This document shows positions 16,967-27,141 of a stretch of DNA of 64,000 nucleotides, piece by piece. Below the pieces are notes generated by a model, which saw nothing but the letters and a program-made list of their open reading frames with translations, did not search any database and had not been told where the DNA came from. The first letter of the stretch is position 1; each line of letters opens with the position of its first letter. The translations under genes and the position numbers were made by a program. This DNA comes from Sphingomonadaceae bacterium (GTDB lineage: Bacteria > Pseudomonadota > Alphaproteobacteria > Sphingomonadales > Sphingomonadaceae), in NCBI GenBank assembly GCA_947472735.1, contig CANJBY010000001.1:62001-126000 (forward strand), written 5' to 3'.

Positions 16967-17542
16967 ATGAAGAAATCTACCCTGGGCATTTCCGCACTGG
17001 CGCTTGCTGCCATTGCTGGCGTGGCAATTGCAGCCGAAGCCCCTCAGCACATGAATCATGGCCGCATGGCCGAACCCACCACGCGCGCAGAAGCGCAGAC
17101 CGCAGCCGGCGAGATGTTTGACCGGATCGACACCAACCACGACGGCAACATTTCGCGCGACGAATTCGCCGCCCCGCGCGGCAAGAGCGATAGCGGACAT
17201 GACCATTCCGCGGCGCAAGCTGCACCGGAGCACGGCCAGGGCGAAGCCATGGGCCATCGCATGGGCGGCGATCGAGGTCGGCGCGGCCACGGCATGATGG
17301 CCATGATGCTGTTGCGCGATGCCGACACCAATGGTGACAAGGCCGTTACACGCCCCGAGCTGACGGCCGCCGCGCTGAAGCATTTCGATGCAGCTGACGC
17401 CAACAAGGATGGCAAGCTTACCCCGGAAGAAAAGCAGGCAGCCATGCGCACTCATATGCAGCAGATGCGCGGCCGCATGGCCGGCCATGGTGGTGCCGGT
17501 CATGACATGGGCACAATGGGTGGCACCCCGAAGCAGCGCTGA
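16967..17542 (+). CDS. Secreted EF-hand protein, His/Met-rich
   Basis: This 191-residue protein has a signal peptide (residues 1-23, ending AIAAEA). It carries three EF-hand loops: D55-E66 (DTNHDGNISRDE, canonical), D120-E131 (Gly at loop position 6 replaced by Lys) and D144-E155 (canonical). Between and after the loops are His/Met clusters such as GHDHSAAQAAPEHGQ, GHRMGG, GHGMMAMM and MAGHGGAGHDMGTMGG. It is probably a periplasmic Ca-binding protein that may also bind soft metals. The ATG at 16967 has GGAGAG six bases upstream. It sits 23 bases before the response regulator gene and is likely in one operon with the two-component system. Confidence 0.85.
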   Translation: MKKSTLGISALALAAIAGVAIAAEAPQHMNHGRMAEPTTRAEAQTAAGEMFDRIDTNHDGNISRDEFAAPRGKSDSGHDHSAAQAAPEHGQGEAMGHRMGGDRGRRGHGMMAMMLLRDADTNGDKAVTRPELTAAALKHFDAADANKDGKLTPEEKQAAMRTHMQQMRGRMAGHGGAGHDMGTMGGTPKQR

Positions 17543-17565
17543 GACTGAGAGACAAAGTTCCGGCA

Positions 17566-18300
17566 ATGGCTGACGATGCCCTGACCCGTCTGCTGCTCGT
17601 CGATGACGAGAAGGCCTTACGAGAACCCCTGGCCGAGTACCTCTCGCGCCAGGGGTTTGCCGTCACTGCCGCCGCCAGTGCTGTGGAAGCGCGGACCCGG
17701 CTGCGGGATGAGGAATACGACCTGGTCCTGCTCGACGTGATGATGCCGGGCGAGGACGGGTTTTCCTTATGCCGCCACTTGGTCGAAACCCATGCGCTGC
17801 CCACCATCTTCCTGACCGCCCGGGGCGAAGCCACTGACCGTATCGTCGGGCTGGAAATTGGCGCTGATGACTATGTCGTCAAGCCCTTCGAACCGCGCGA
17901 ACTGGTTGCCCGGATTCGCAGCGTACTTCGTCGCAGCGCGCGCGGCGGTACTCCAGCCGAAGAAGAAGCGCATTTCCTGTTCGAGGGCTGGCGGCTCGAT
18001 CCGCTCAAGCGGCGCCTGATCGATCCCGAGGGCGCGGTGGTAGCGATCTCGTCGGTAGAATTCCGTCTGCTGTTGGCGTTTCTCGAACATCCTCGCCAGG
18101 TCCTCGACAGGGAACGCCTGCTCGACATGGTCCAGGGCCGCGAGGCGCACCTGTTCGACCGCGCGGTAGACAACCAGGTGAGTCGCCTACGCCGCAAGAT
18201 CGAGGCCGACAGCCGCAATCCGCAAATGATCCAGACCGTGTGGGGCGGCGGGTACATGCTCGCTGCCGAAGTCCGGCGCATCGCCGGTGAAGGCCCATGA
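17566..18300 (+). CDS. OmpR-family response regulator
   Basis: This 244-residue protein has a receiver domain with acidic pocket DDE (residues 13-15), phosphoacceptor D57 in LVLLDVMMPGEDG, T84 and K106 (YVVKPFEP). The C-terminal winged helix (about 138-235) has the usual VDNQVSRLRRKIEAD and VWGGGYML endings. Its stop overlaps the histidine kinase start by four bases (ATGA), so they form a coupled pair. The triple direct repeat upstream of the EF-hand gene is a plausible target. Confidence 0.95.
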   Translation: MADDALTRLLLVDDEKALREPLAEYLSRQGFAVTAAASAVEARTRLRDEEYDLVLLDVMMPGEDGFSLCRHLVETHALPTIFLTARGEATDRIVGLEIGADDYVVKPFEPRELVARIRSVLRRSARGGTPAEEEAHFLFEGWRLDPLKRRLIDPEGAVVAISSVEFRLLLAFLEHPRQVLDRERLLDMVQGREAHLFDRAVDNQVSRLRRKIEADSRNPQMIQTVWGGGYMLAAEVRRIAGEGP

Positions 18301-19724
18301 AGCCGTCCCGGGGGCTGAACCGCAGAATTGGACCACAGAGTCTGCAAGGGCAGATGCTGCTGGCGGTTGCACTGGCGCTGCTGCTCGCCCAAGGGTTCAG
18401 CGCGCTGCTCATTTACCGCGCCCAGGCCGAACGACGCGAAGCAGTGCTGATTGGCACCGCCGCTTTCCGGCTCCTGGCCGCGACGGGGGCTCGCCCTTTT
18501 TCAGGCCATCACATGTCGGAGAACGGCCACGGTATGGGTGGGGATTTCCGCCGGTTCATGGTCGAACGAACGTCCGCAACGCCGTTGCGTCAGGGCGAAA
18601 CCCGGATGGAGCGCGCCGAAGAGGCTTTGCGTGACGTGCTGGCCGAGCAGGACCGGGCTCCGGCAGACCTGATCGTGCTGCGCCGCCCGATCCGGGAAGA
18701 CCGCGCGGCCATGCAGCATGCCCGTTTGCGTGATCGCATGTGGTTTGCCCGCAGCCGCCCCGGCGTCCGCGATGTCATGGTCGCAGCAGTGCAACCGGTT
18801 AAGGGCGGCGAATGGTTTATCGCGCGGGTGCTGATCCCGCCGGGCGAACGGACGGTCATCCTCTCGCTGATCGGTCAGACTTTGCTGATTTACGGTCTGC
18901 TGGTCGGGGCGATCGCCCTTATTCTGCGGCGCATTTCGCAGCCGCTTGCCGCATTGACCCGGCGGGTCGAGCGGTTTGCCGAGACCCGGGACCCGGCCGA
19001 TCCGCTTGAACCCGATGGGCCCGATGACGTACGCCGGCTGATCCAGGCGCACAATGCGATGGAAGCGCGGGTCGCGGCCATGCTTGACGAGAAGGATGTG
19101 ATGCTGGGCGCGATCGGGCACGATCTCAAGACACCGCTAGCCGCGCTCAGGGTGAGAATCGAATCGGTTGAAGACGAGCGTGAGCGTCAGCGAATGGCGC
19201 AGACCATCGAAGATATCGCGGTTTCTCTCGACGACATCCTGTCTCTGGCGAGGGTGGGGCGTCCGACCGACCCGCTTGAGCCGACGGAGCTTACTGCCCT
19301 CATCGCCTCGGTCGTCGACGAACACGAGGACATGGGCGAGCCGGTGAGTTTCGCCGAGGCGCCGCGCACCGTGTTGTCCATTCGCGCCACCTGGCTGCGC
19401 CGCGCGGTACGCAATCTGGTCTCTAACGCGCTGCGCTACGGCAAGACTGCCCGGGTCAGCCTCGACCGCGATTCGCGCCAGGTGACGATCCGCATCGACG
19501 ATGATGGCCCCGGCATTGCCGAGACCGAGATCGACCGCATGATGGAACCGTTCGCGCGGGGCGAGGGCTCGCGCAATCGCAACACGGGCGGGGCCGGATT
19601 GGGCCTCGCTCTGGCCCGGGCCATCGCCGAACAGCACGGCGGCACGCTGACGCTCAGCAACCGGCCGGGCGCTTCGGGCGCACCCGAAGGCCTGACGGCG
19701 ACGCTGAGCCTTCCGCTTACTTGA
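18297..19724 (+). CDS. Sensor histidine kinase
   Basis: This 475-residue membrane kinase is the partner of the preceding regulator. A first membrane helix lies at about 20-40 and a second at about 187-210, enclosing a periplasmic sensor of about 145 residues. A HAMP region follows. The phosphoacceptor is H275 in IGHDLKTPLAALRVR, the N box is RRAVRNLVSNALRYG, and the G boxes are DDDGPGI and GGAGLGLALAR. Near the start of the sensor domain is a His/Met-rich stretch (SGHHMSENGHGMGG, about 69-82) like those in the EF-hand protein, which suggests metal sensing. Its stop overlaps the convergent M1 peptidase stop by eight bases. Confidence 0.93.
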   Translation: MKPSRGLNRRIGPQSLQGQMLLAVALALLLAQGFSALLIYRAQAERREAVLIGTAAFRLLAATGARPFSGHHMSENGHGMGGDFRRFMVERTSATPLRQGETRMERAEEALRDVLAEQDRAPADLIVLRRPIREDRAAMQHARLRDRMWFARSRPGVRDVMVAAVQPVKGGEWFIARVLIPPGERTVILSLIGQTLLIYGLLVGAIALILRRISQPLAALTRRVERFAETRDPADPLEPDGPDDVRRLIQAHNAMEARVAAMLDEKDVMLGAIGHDLKTPLAALRVRIESVEDERERQRMAQTIEDIAVSLDDILSLARVGRPTDPLEPTELTALIASVVDEHEDMGEPVSFAEAPRTVLSIRATWLRRAVRNLVSNALRYGKTARVSLDRDSRQVTIRIDDDGPGIAETEIDRMMEPFARGEGSRNRNTGGAGLGLALARAIAEQHGGTLTLSNRPGASGAPEGLTATLSLPLT

Positions 19725-22416
19725 GCCGGGCGATTTGCGCCGAAACTTCCGCTCGGCGCGCCGCCTTTATCTCGCCGCATGAGCGCACCCGTTCGATCGT
19801 CCGCTCGAGTTCCAGCGCGCCGGTCTTGCCGGCAAAGCGCGGGCGGAATTCGCGCGCGAATTCATCCGAGCGCTCGGCCGAGCAGAACCCCGCGAGTACC
19901 TGAGGCAGGCGCGAAGAAAAGAATATCCCGCCCGAGCCGCTGGTCAATTCGTCGAAATGACTCTTCATCCAGGCATAGCCCTGGTCGCGGGTCGCCGGGG
20001 TGCCAATCACGATCCGGACCATCGTCAGCCGTTCGCTTGCGCGCAGGCGCGGATCGCGCAGGTCCTCCAGCACCCACTTGGCCACGTCTGCCTTGCCGCT
20101 CCCGGCGATCGCATTGATGGCCTGCGGGCGGAACACCGGATCCTGCGAGGCCAGCGCTTTCTCGAGCAGTGACTTCGCGGCGGTCATCCCGCCAACGTCC
20201 AGCAGCGCATCGAAGGCGTTGCCGAACCACATTGGGTCGAGCGCCTTGGTATCGCCGCCGAGGTAAGCCGTGGCAGCATCGCCGAGCTGCTTGCGGATTG
20301 CGGGGTCATGGGCGCCACCGGCCAGACGCCCGACGATTTGCACGCGCCGCTGCACCCGTTCCGGCGCTTCCGCAGCATAGGCTCCCTGACGCGGATCGAA
20401 ACCGTACTGGCTCAGCATGGGCTGGATCAGCTTGGCCGAGAAAGCCCGCAAGGAAGCGGTCCCCTTTTCGTCAAGCAGATCGAGCGCTCCGAACAGACCC
20501 AGCGTGTCCATCGCCGCATTTGCTGCGTAGCTGTCGGGATTATGGACCATGGTCCGCGCAAGCTTTGTCAGCTGAGCGGCGCTGGCGCGACCGGCCATGA
20601 AGCTCGCCCGCAGCGAATCCGCCAGGGCCAGCGCCTCGCCGCCGGACAGTGTGGCGGAAGTGTCGATCAGACGATCCCAATCCTTCGCAGGCAGTTCGAA
20701 CCGGTAATAGCCGGTGCCCCCCGCGTTTGGCATGGCTACGCCCTTGCCCTTGAGGGCGAACGGTATGGTCTTGTCAGCCATCAGCTCGCAGCGCGTTTCG
20801 GTGCCTTGCCTGACGCACAGCGGAATCCCCCAGCGCATCTCCGGCGCCTGCGTTCCCAATCGGACGTAGCGGCTTTGCGTGACGGTGTAGCCGCCCCTGG
20901 CCCTGGCGAAGGTGACCAGCGGCACGCCTTGCTGGTCGGTGAAGCTCTGCATCGCCGGCAGGATACGCGGATCGCCAGAGACCTCGGCCATGGCGCCGAA
21001 GAAATCGGCGCTCGTGGCATTGCCGTACCGGTGCTTGGCCATGTAGGCGCGCACGCCGTCGCGGAACTTGGTATCGCCCATGAAGGCTGCAATCATCGCC
21101 ACGACATGGCCGCCCTTGCCATAGGTGATGGTATCGAACGCGGCGTCGATCTGGGCGTTCTTCTCGATCTTCTGGTGGATCGGCCTGCCGGCGAGCAGCG
21201 CGTCGGTCCCCATCGCCCCGAAGCCTTCGGCCAGCGCGCCGGCGCCGATGTTGAGGTCGGGCCGCCACTCGTTGCCGATCCGATAGCCCATCCAGTTGGC
21301 GAAGCTCTCGTTGAGCCAGATGTCGTCCCACCACGCCGGAGTGACGAGATCGCCAAACCACTGGTGCGCCAATTCGTGCGCCACAACCATGCCGAAAGTG
21401 CGCTTCTGGTCGACCGGGGCATCCTGGTCCATCACCAGGATGGCGTCATTGTAAAGATCGGCTCCGGCGTTCTCCATGGCACCCGGCAAGATCGGCGTCG
21501 TCACTTGATCGAGCTTCGGATAAGGGAAGGCCTGGCCGAAATAGTCTTCGAGACGGGTGACGATGCCCTTCGAACCGTCAAGCGCGAAGTCGAGCTTGCC
21601 GGCATTCTGGCGGGTCGAGACGACGCGCAGCGGCAGCGGGGTGGCGCGCTGCGGGGTCGGCGGAACGGTGCCTTCAACCATGGTGAACGGCCCAACAAAC
21701 ATCGCGACCAGGTAAGTCGGCAGCGGCAGGGTCTGCGCGAACCGGTGGACTTGCAGCCCGTTTTCCATGGTCGTCGAGGTTTCGGGGGTGTTGCTCACCG
21801 CAACCTGGCCAGGCTTCGTCCGCAAGGTGACGGTGAAGGGCACCTTGAAACCAGGTTCGTCAAAGCTGGGGAATGCAGCGCGGCCGTCGATCGATTCGAA
21901 TTGGGTCCAGGAATACCAGGCGTCCCCCACCTTGACCCGGAACATGCCGGCCGGCCCCTCACCGAAGGCTGCGTCATATTCGAACGAGAGTGTGACGGCT
22001 CCGGCGGGGAGTTCCTCGGCAAAAGTCACCGCGCCAACGCCCGTCGGATCGCCCTGCACCCAGATGCCCGAGATCTGCCGGCCGCCGACCTTGGCCACAA
22101 CCTGTCGCACAGCAAGATTGCGCCCGTGCAGAACCACCGTTCGGGAAGGCACCTTGAGCACAGCGTCGATTTCGACATGGCCGGAGAATCGGGTCTTGTC
22201 GGGGTCGACGGTCAGGTCGAGGCGATAGGCGGTAGGTCGCGCGGCATCGGTCAACTGACCGGCGGGCAAGTCCACCGCGATCGGCGCCGGAGCAGCCAGC
22301 GGTGCCGACGCAGGAGGAGTAGCCGGCCTGGCAACCGGCCGGGGAGCCGCAAATGCGGGAGCGGCGAGCGCCAGGGCCAGCGTGAGGAACGGCGCGGCGC
22401 GAAAGGCGTGCTTCAT
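19717..22416 (-). CDS. M1 family aminopeptidase, exported
   Basis: This is an 899-residue zinc aminopeptidase with a signal peptide (MKHAFRAAPFLTLALALAAP, cleavage near AFA). The catalytic domain holds the GAMEN exopeptidase motif in GAMENAGADLYND, the zinc motif HELAHQW and the downstream Glu ligand in WLNESFANWMGY. A C-terminal ERAP1-like helical domain follows. It probably trims peptides in the periplasm. The ATG at 22416 is chosen because it begins the signal peptide; an upstream in-frame extension of about 30 residues is charged and would spoil it. Confidence 0.93.
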   Translation of the reverse strand: MKHAFRAAPFLTLALALAAPAFAAPRPVARPATPPASAPLAAPAPIAVDLPAGQLTDAARPTAYRLDLTVDPDKTRFSGHVEIDAVLKVPSRTVVLHGRNLAVRQVVAKVGGRQISGIWVQGDPTGVGAVTFAEELPAGAVTLSFEYDAAFGEGPAGMFRVKVGDAWYSWTQFESIDGRAAFPSFDEPGFKVPFTVTLRTKPGQVAVSNTPETSTTMENGLQVHRFAQTLPLPTYLVAMFVGPFTMVEGTVPPTPQRATPLPLRVVSTRQNAGKLDFALDGSKGIVTRLEDYFGQAFPYPKLDQVTTPILPGAMENAGADLYNDAILVMDQDAPVDQKRTFGMVVAHELAHQWFGDLVTPAWWDDIWLNESFANWMGYRIGNEWRPDLNIGAGALAEGFGAMGTDALLAGRPIHQKIEKNAQIDAAFDTITYGKGGHVVAMIAAFMGDTKFRDGVRAYMAKHRYGNATSADFFGAMAEVSGDPRILPAMQSFTDQQGVPLVTFARARGGYTVTQSRYVRLGTQAPEMRWGIPLCVRQGTETRCELMADKTIPFALKGKGVAMPNAGGTGYYRFELPAKDWDRLIDTSATLSGGEALALADSLRASFMAGRASAAQLTKLARTMVHNPDSYAANAAMDTLGLFGALDLLDEKGTASLRAFSAKLIQPMLSQYGFDPRQGAYAAEAPERVQRRVQIVGRLAGGAHDPAIRKQLGDAATAYLGGDTKALDPMWFGNAFDALLDVGGMTAAKSLLEKALASQDPVFRPQAINAIAGSGKADVAKWVLEDLRDPRLRASERLTMVRIVIGTPATRDQGYAWMKSHFDELTSGSGGIFFSSRLPQVLAGFCSAERSDEFAREFRPRFAGKTGALELERTIERVRSCGEIKAARRAEVSAQIARLK

Positions 22417-22527
22417 CGACTTCTCCAGAATCTGGTGCCCCGCATGGGGGAAACGCCTGCCCTCAACGCGCGCACGGGGATTGCAAATGCAACCATCGAC
22501 GAACACCGATTGCAGTCCGACGAACCG

Positions 22528-24085
22528 TCAGCGCAGCAATCCTCCCAGCAGGCCGCGCGCGAATCGGCCAAGCAGCGCCCCGCCCAGCGCCGTCCCGATC
22601 GAACCCGCCGCCGCGCTGGCAGCCGACGCCACCGGCGATCCGCCTGATTTCCTGCCGGTCATCGAGCGGGCGATCATGGTGCCAGCCGAAGCGGCCGCCG
22701 CGCCGAACGCGGCCTTGCCTGCCTTCACCCACATGCTGGGGGTGTGGCGCGGCTGGGCGCGCTGCGCTTCGACCCCCTGCTCCGCCACAACTTGCGCCGC
22801 CGCGGCTGCATCCTGCGCCTTGCGAGCCAGGACCTCGGAAGCGCTTTCGCGGTTCACCGCCGCATCGTACTTCCCCTCGAACGGGCTGATCGACTGGATG
22901 ATCGCGCGCTCCTTGTCACTCACCGGACCGAGACGCGAGCGCGGCGGCGTAATCAGGGTGCGCTGCACCACGGTCGGGGCGCCTTCCTCGTCCAGCACCG
23001 AGACCAGCGCCTCGCCCACCTTGAGTTCGGTGATCGCGGTCTCGACATCCAGATCCGGATTGATCCGGAACGTTTCCGCGGCCGCCTTGATGGCCCTCTG
23101 GTCGCGCGGGGTGAAAGCGCGGAGCGCGTGCTGCACCCGGTTGCCGAGCTGGCCAGCGATCTTTTCAGGGATGTCGATCGGATTCTGCGAGATGAAATAG
23201 ACGCCCACTCCCTTCGAGCGGATCAGTCGCACCACTTGCTCAACCTTGTCGAAAAGCGCTTGGGGCGCATCGTCAAACAACAGGTGTGCCTCGTCGAAGA
23301 AGAACACCAGCGTCGGTTTGTCGGGATCTCCCACCTCGGGCAGGGCTTCGAACAGCTCGGACAGCAACCACAGCAGGAAGGTCGCGTAAAGCTTGGGGTT
23401 TTCCATCAGCTTGTCGGCGGCGAGGACGTTGACGATGCCCTTGCCATTCTCGTCGCACCGGATGAAGTCGTTGATTTCGAACGCGGGCTCGCCAAAGAAG
23501 CGGTCGGCTCCCTGGCTCTGGAAGGTCAGCAACTGGCGCTGGATGGTGCCGACGCTGGCCCGCGAAATATTGCCGTATTTCGTTGCCAGCTCACTGGCCT
23601 GTTCGGCGCAAGCGATCAGCGTTTGCTGGAGATCGTCGAAATCCAACAGCAGCAGGCCATTGTCGTCGGCGTATTTGAAGGCGATGGTCAGCACGCCTTC
23701 CTGAGTATCGTTCAGCCCCAGCAACCGGGAGAGCAGCAGCGGCCCCATCTCGGACATCGTGGTGCGGATCGGATGGCCTTTTTCGCCATACAGGTCCCAG
23801 AAAACCGCCGGATTGTCGGCGTAGGCAAAGTCTGTCATGCCCAGATCGCGGGCCCGCTGTTCGATGACGTCGGCATGCTTGAAATCGTGGCTGCCGGCCA
23901 TGCAGATGCCGGAAAGGTCGCCCTTAACGTCGGCGAGAAAGACCGGTACGCCAGCCGCAGAGAACTGTTCGGCCAAGGACTGAAGCGTAACCGTCTTGCC
24001 GGTGCCGGTCGCGCCGGTTGGCCCGTACCATCCGCAATTCCTGCCGCGCGCCGTTTGATGCAAGCCCAATGTAGATATCGCCCAT
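22528..24085 (-). pseudogene. HerA-like ATPase (DUF853/YjgR type), frame broken near the N-terminus
   Basis: The family start reads [20 protein letters not shown] then RANR from the ATG at 24085. It then goes out of frame exactly where family members have about six residues (typically H-G-L-V-A) before the P-loop. The P-loop [11 protein letters not shown] and all the rest ([43 protein letters not shown], to stop 22528) are in another frame. Adding 17 bases would restore 524 codons. The junction at about 24013-24017 has CCGGC, which could be one arm of a direct repeat lost in the deletion. The C-terminal frame stays open upstream, so an N-terminally altered product starting elsewhere cannot be excluded. 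Sequencing error is also possible. Confidence 0.8.
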
Positions 24086-24187
24086 GACCCACTCCGATTC
24101 CGTTCCCCGGCAAGGTGATAGGCGGCGGGGCGGGCGGCGGCGAGAGGGTTTTTGCAAGGAGGCGAGAAGCGGTCTAAAGGCCCGGTC

Positions 24188-25978
24188 ATGCCCGAACCTT
24201 TCGTCCTGCTTGACGATGCCCGCACCAGCGGCGCCAGCGACGCGCGAATCTATCGCGCACCGATCGAGATCGTGGTCGCGCGCCGGCCAGAGGAAGTGCT
24301 CACAGCGCTCGCGCGGATCGAGGAACTGAACGAGGCGGGCTACGAACTTGCCGGATATTTCGCCTACGAGGCCGGTTTGGCGATCGAGCCGAAGCTGGCG
24401 CCGCTGGCCGATGCGCGCAGCGGAGCTGGTGGCCCGTTGGTGTGGTTTGGTGCGTTTTCCTCTTGCGACACGATTCCTTCAGCCGAAGTTCCGCGGTGGC
24501 TTGAGGAAGTGGGCGGCGGCGGACCTGCAAGCGTCGGCCCGATGCAGCCGCAAATCTCTCCGGGCGGATACCTGCAGGCATTCGACGCGCTGGAAGAGGC
24601 GATCTCGGCCGGAGACATCTACCAGGCAAACCTCACCTTCCCGCTCGCCGGGTCCTGGAGCGGCAATCCACTCGCGCTCTACGGCGCGATTCGCCCGGCT
24701 GCCGGGGCTGGCTATGGCGGTGTGGTGTTCGACGGATCGCACTGGCTGCTGAGCTTTTCGCCCGAACTGTTCTTCGCCGCACAAGGTCCGGTGGCGATGG
24801 TCAAGCCGATGAAAGGCACCCGTCCGCGCGGCCGGAACGAGGCAGAGGACGCCGCGCTCGCCGCCGAACTCTCCGCTTCGGCCAAGGACCGGGCCGAGAA
24901 CCTGATGATCGTCGACCTGATGCGCAATGATCTTTCACGGATCGCCGAGGCCGGCAGCGTCAAGGTCGATCGGCCGTTTGCGGTCGAAAGCTACCCGACC
25001 GTCCACCAGATGGTCACCACGGTGCGCGCGCGCTTGCAGGACGGCGCGGGTGCGGTGGACATCATCCATGCGCTGTTTCCCTGCGGCTCGATCACCGGCG
25101 CGCCGAAGATCCGGGCAATGGAACTGATCAACGCGGTGGAGCGCGACGCACGCGGCCCCTACTGCGGAGCGATCGGCCGGATCGACGCCTCTGGCGACGC
25201 GGCGTTCAATGTGGCAATCCGCACTTTGCGCCTGACGCCGGGCGAGAACGGCCGGGGCCGCGCGGTGCTGGGTGTCGGTTCGGCGATCGTGGCGGATTCG
25301 GAAGGTGTGACCGAGTGGCGGGAATGCCTGGTCAAAGGGGGTTTCGTGCGCCAGCTTGCCGCCGGTTTCGACCTGATCGAGACCATGGCCTTCAACCCCG
25401 AGACCGGGATTGCACTGCTTGAGCAGCATCTCGAGCGGATCAGGACCAGCGCGGCCGAGCTTGGCTTTGCCTTCGATCGCCACGCGGTACGCAACGCGAT
25501 CCAGGCGTTGTGCTTCGAGGCGGAGGCGCCTTCGAAGGTGCGGCTGGTGGTCTCGCGTTCGGGTTCCTACAGCCTCGAGCTGGCCGACCTGCCGCCTGCA
25601 CAGACAGGCCCGCTGGTCTGCGCAGTATTGCCGATCCCGGTTGACGAGGGCGACTGGCGGCTGCGCCATAAAACCACCGATCGCGGGTTCTACGAGGCCG
25701 GGCTGGACGCAGCGCGCGGCGCCAATGCAGGCGAGGCGCTGTTCGTGCGCGATGACGGGCTGCTGACCGAGGGTTGCTTCACCAACCTGTTCGTCGAGCG
25801 GGACGGCAAGCTGGTTACTCCGGCGGTCCGGTTCGGCCTGCTGCCCGGGGTGCTGCGCCGTTCACTGATCGATGACGGCCGCGCGTTCGAGGGCGAAGTG
25901 CGATTGGCGGATCTCACCGGTGGCTTCTTTGTCGGCAATGCCTTGCGCGGGCTGATGCCGGCAAAGCTGCTGTCATGA
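24188..25978 (+). CDS. pabB: PabB-PabC fusion: aminodeoxychorismate synthase component I / 4-amino-4-deoxychorismate lyase
   Basis: This 596-residue fusion makes 4-aminobenzoate for folate. The N-terminal two-thirds is chorismate-binding: [46 protein letters not shown] and [19 protein letters not shown]. From about residue 400 a class IV aminotransferase domain follows, with [33 protein letters not shown] (PLP lysine) and [20 protein letters not shown]. Fusion puts synthase and lyase in one chain. The start ATG 24188 gives [20 protein letters not shown], typical of the family. It overlaps the next gene by four bases (ATGA), starting a run of four coupled genes. Confidence 0.92.
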   Translation: MPEPFVLLDDARTSGASDARIYRAPIEIVVARRPEEVLTALARIEELNEAGYELAGYFAYEAGLAIEPKLAPLADARSGAGGPLVWFGAFSSCDTIPSAEVPRWLEEVGGGGPASVGPMQPQISPGGYLQAFDALEEAISAGDIYQANLTFPLAGSWSGNPLALYGAIRPAAGAGYGGVVFDGSHWLLSFSPELFFAAQGPVAMVKPMKGTRPRGRNEAEDAALAAELSASAKDRAENLMIVDLMRNDLSRIAEAGSVKVDRPFAVESYPTVHQMVTTVRARLQDGAGAVDIIHALFPCGSITGAPKIRAMELINAVERDARGPYCGAIGRIDASGDAAFNVAIRTLRLTPGENGRGRAVLGVGSAIVADSEGVTEWRECLVKGGFVRQLAAGFDLIETMAFNPETGIALLEQHLERIRTSAAELGFAFDRHAVRNAIQALCFEAEAPSKVRLVVSRSGSYSLELADLPPAQTGPLVCAVLPIPVDEGDWRLRHKTTDRGFYEAGLDAARGANAGEALFVRDDGLLTEGCFTNLFVERDGKLVTPAVRFGLLPGVLRRSLIDDGRAFEGEVRLADLTGGFFVGNALRGLMPAKLLS

Positions 25979-27141
25979 CCATATCCGCCGCGCTCGAGCG
26001 GATCGCGCCCTCACGCACCACGGCGATGACCGACCGCGCTCTGGAGCTGCGCGAAGCCGGGCGCGATATCATCTCGCTTTCGGTGGGCGAGCCGGACTTC
26101 GCCACGCCCGATCATGTCATCGCTGCGGCGAAGGCGGCGCTCGATGCCGGAGACACAAAATACACCGCCGTTCCCGGCTCGGCCCGGATGCGCGCTGCCG
26201 CCGCGCTGCATTTCGAGCGGGACCTGGGCATCCCTGTGCCGCCACGCCAGGTGATCGTCAGCGCCGGGGGCAAGCAGGCGATCTTCCACGCCTTGCTGGC
26301 CACGCTCAACCCGGGTGACGAGGTGCTGATCCCGGCCCCGTGGTGGGTGAGTTACCCCGAGATTGTCCGCTTCGCCGGGGCAACCGTAGTACCGATCGGA
26401 ACCACGCCCGCCGGCGGCTACCGCATCACTGCCGCGCAGCTCGAGGCCGGGATTACCCCGCGGACCCGATGGTTGTTGCTCAACAGCCCCGGCAATCCCA
26501 CCGGCGCGACTTATCCGGCGGACGAACTCAAGGCGCTTGGTGCCGTGCTGGCCCGCCATCCCGAGGTCATGGTGCTGAGCGACGATATCTACGCGCCGCT
26601 GCGCTACACGCCCGGAGCGCATGCCACGCTGGCGGTGGAGTGCCCTGACCTTGCCGACCGAATCCTAACCGTGTCGGGCGTCTCCAAGAGTCACGCGATG
26701 ACCGGTTTCCGCATCGGTGTCGCTGCCGGGCCGGAGTGGCTAATTCAGGCAATGGGGCGCCTTCAGTCGCACAGTTCGGGCAATCCTTCCTCGATCAGCC
26801 AGGCCGCCGCAATCGCAGCTTTCGAGGGTCCACAAGATTTCCTGGTGAGCTGGCGCGAACGCTTCCGTACGCGCCGCGATCGCGTCGTCAGTGCCATCAA
26901 TGCAATTCCCGGCCTTTACACCCCGACGCCCGACGGAGCCTTCTACTGCATGATTGATGCCGCTCCACTGCTGGACCGCTTCGGCGATGACGAGGCGCTG
27001 TGCCTGCACCTGCTGGAGCACGGCGTGGCCGTGGTCGCCGCTTCAGCCTTCGGCGGCCAGGATGGTTTCCGGATCAGCTTCGCCGCCGACGAGGCGAAAC
27101 TTGAGGAAGCGGTGCGGCGCATCGCGGCGGCGCTGGCATGA
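25975..27141 (+). CDS. PLP-dependent aminotransferase, class I (aspartate aminotransferase-like)
   Basis: This 388-residue fold-type I aminotransferase resembles AatA-type aspartate/prephenate aminotransferases of alphaproteobacteria. It has ISLSVGEPDFATPDHVIAAA near the N-terminus, NSPGNPTGATYPADEL, VLSDDIYAPLRY, and the PLP lysine in TVSGVSKSHAMTGFRIG. The C-terminal arginine that binds the substrate carboxylate lies in DGFRISFAADEAKLEEAVRR. Substrate specificity is not fixed by these motifs. It overlaps both neighbours by four bases, which argues for co-translation with pabB and the pseudouridine synthase. Confidence 0.9.
   Translation: MTISAALERIAPSRTTAMTDRALELREAGRDIISLSVGEPDFATPDHVIAAAKAALDAGDTKYTAVPGSARMRAAAALHFERDLGIPVPPRQVIVSAGGKQAIFHALLATLNPGDEVLIPAPWWVSYPEIVRFAGATVVPIGTTPAGGYRITAAQLEAGITPRTRWLLLNSPGNPTGATYPADELKALGAVLARHPEVMVLSDDIYAPLRYTPGAHATLAVECPDLADRILTVSGVSKSHAMTGFRIGVAAGPEWLIQAMGRLQSHSSGNPSSISQAAAIAAFEGPQDFLVSWRERFRTRRDRVVSAINAIPGLYTPTPDGAFYCMIDAAPLLDRFGDDEALCLHLLEHGVAVVAASAFGGQDGFRISFAADEAKLEEAVRRIAAALA

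Noticed and set aside
20308-22647. A 779-codon open frame on the plus strand opposite the M1 aminopeptidase
   Set aside because: It is antisense to a gene with clear family motifs and shows no domain; long antisense frames are common in GC-rich genomes because stop codons are scarce.
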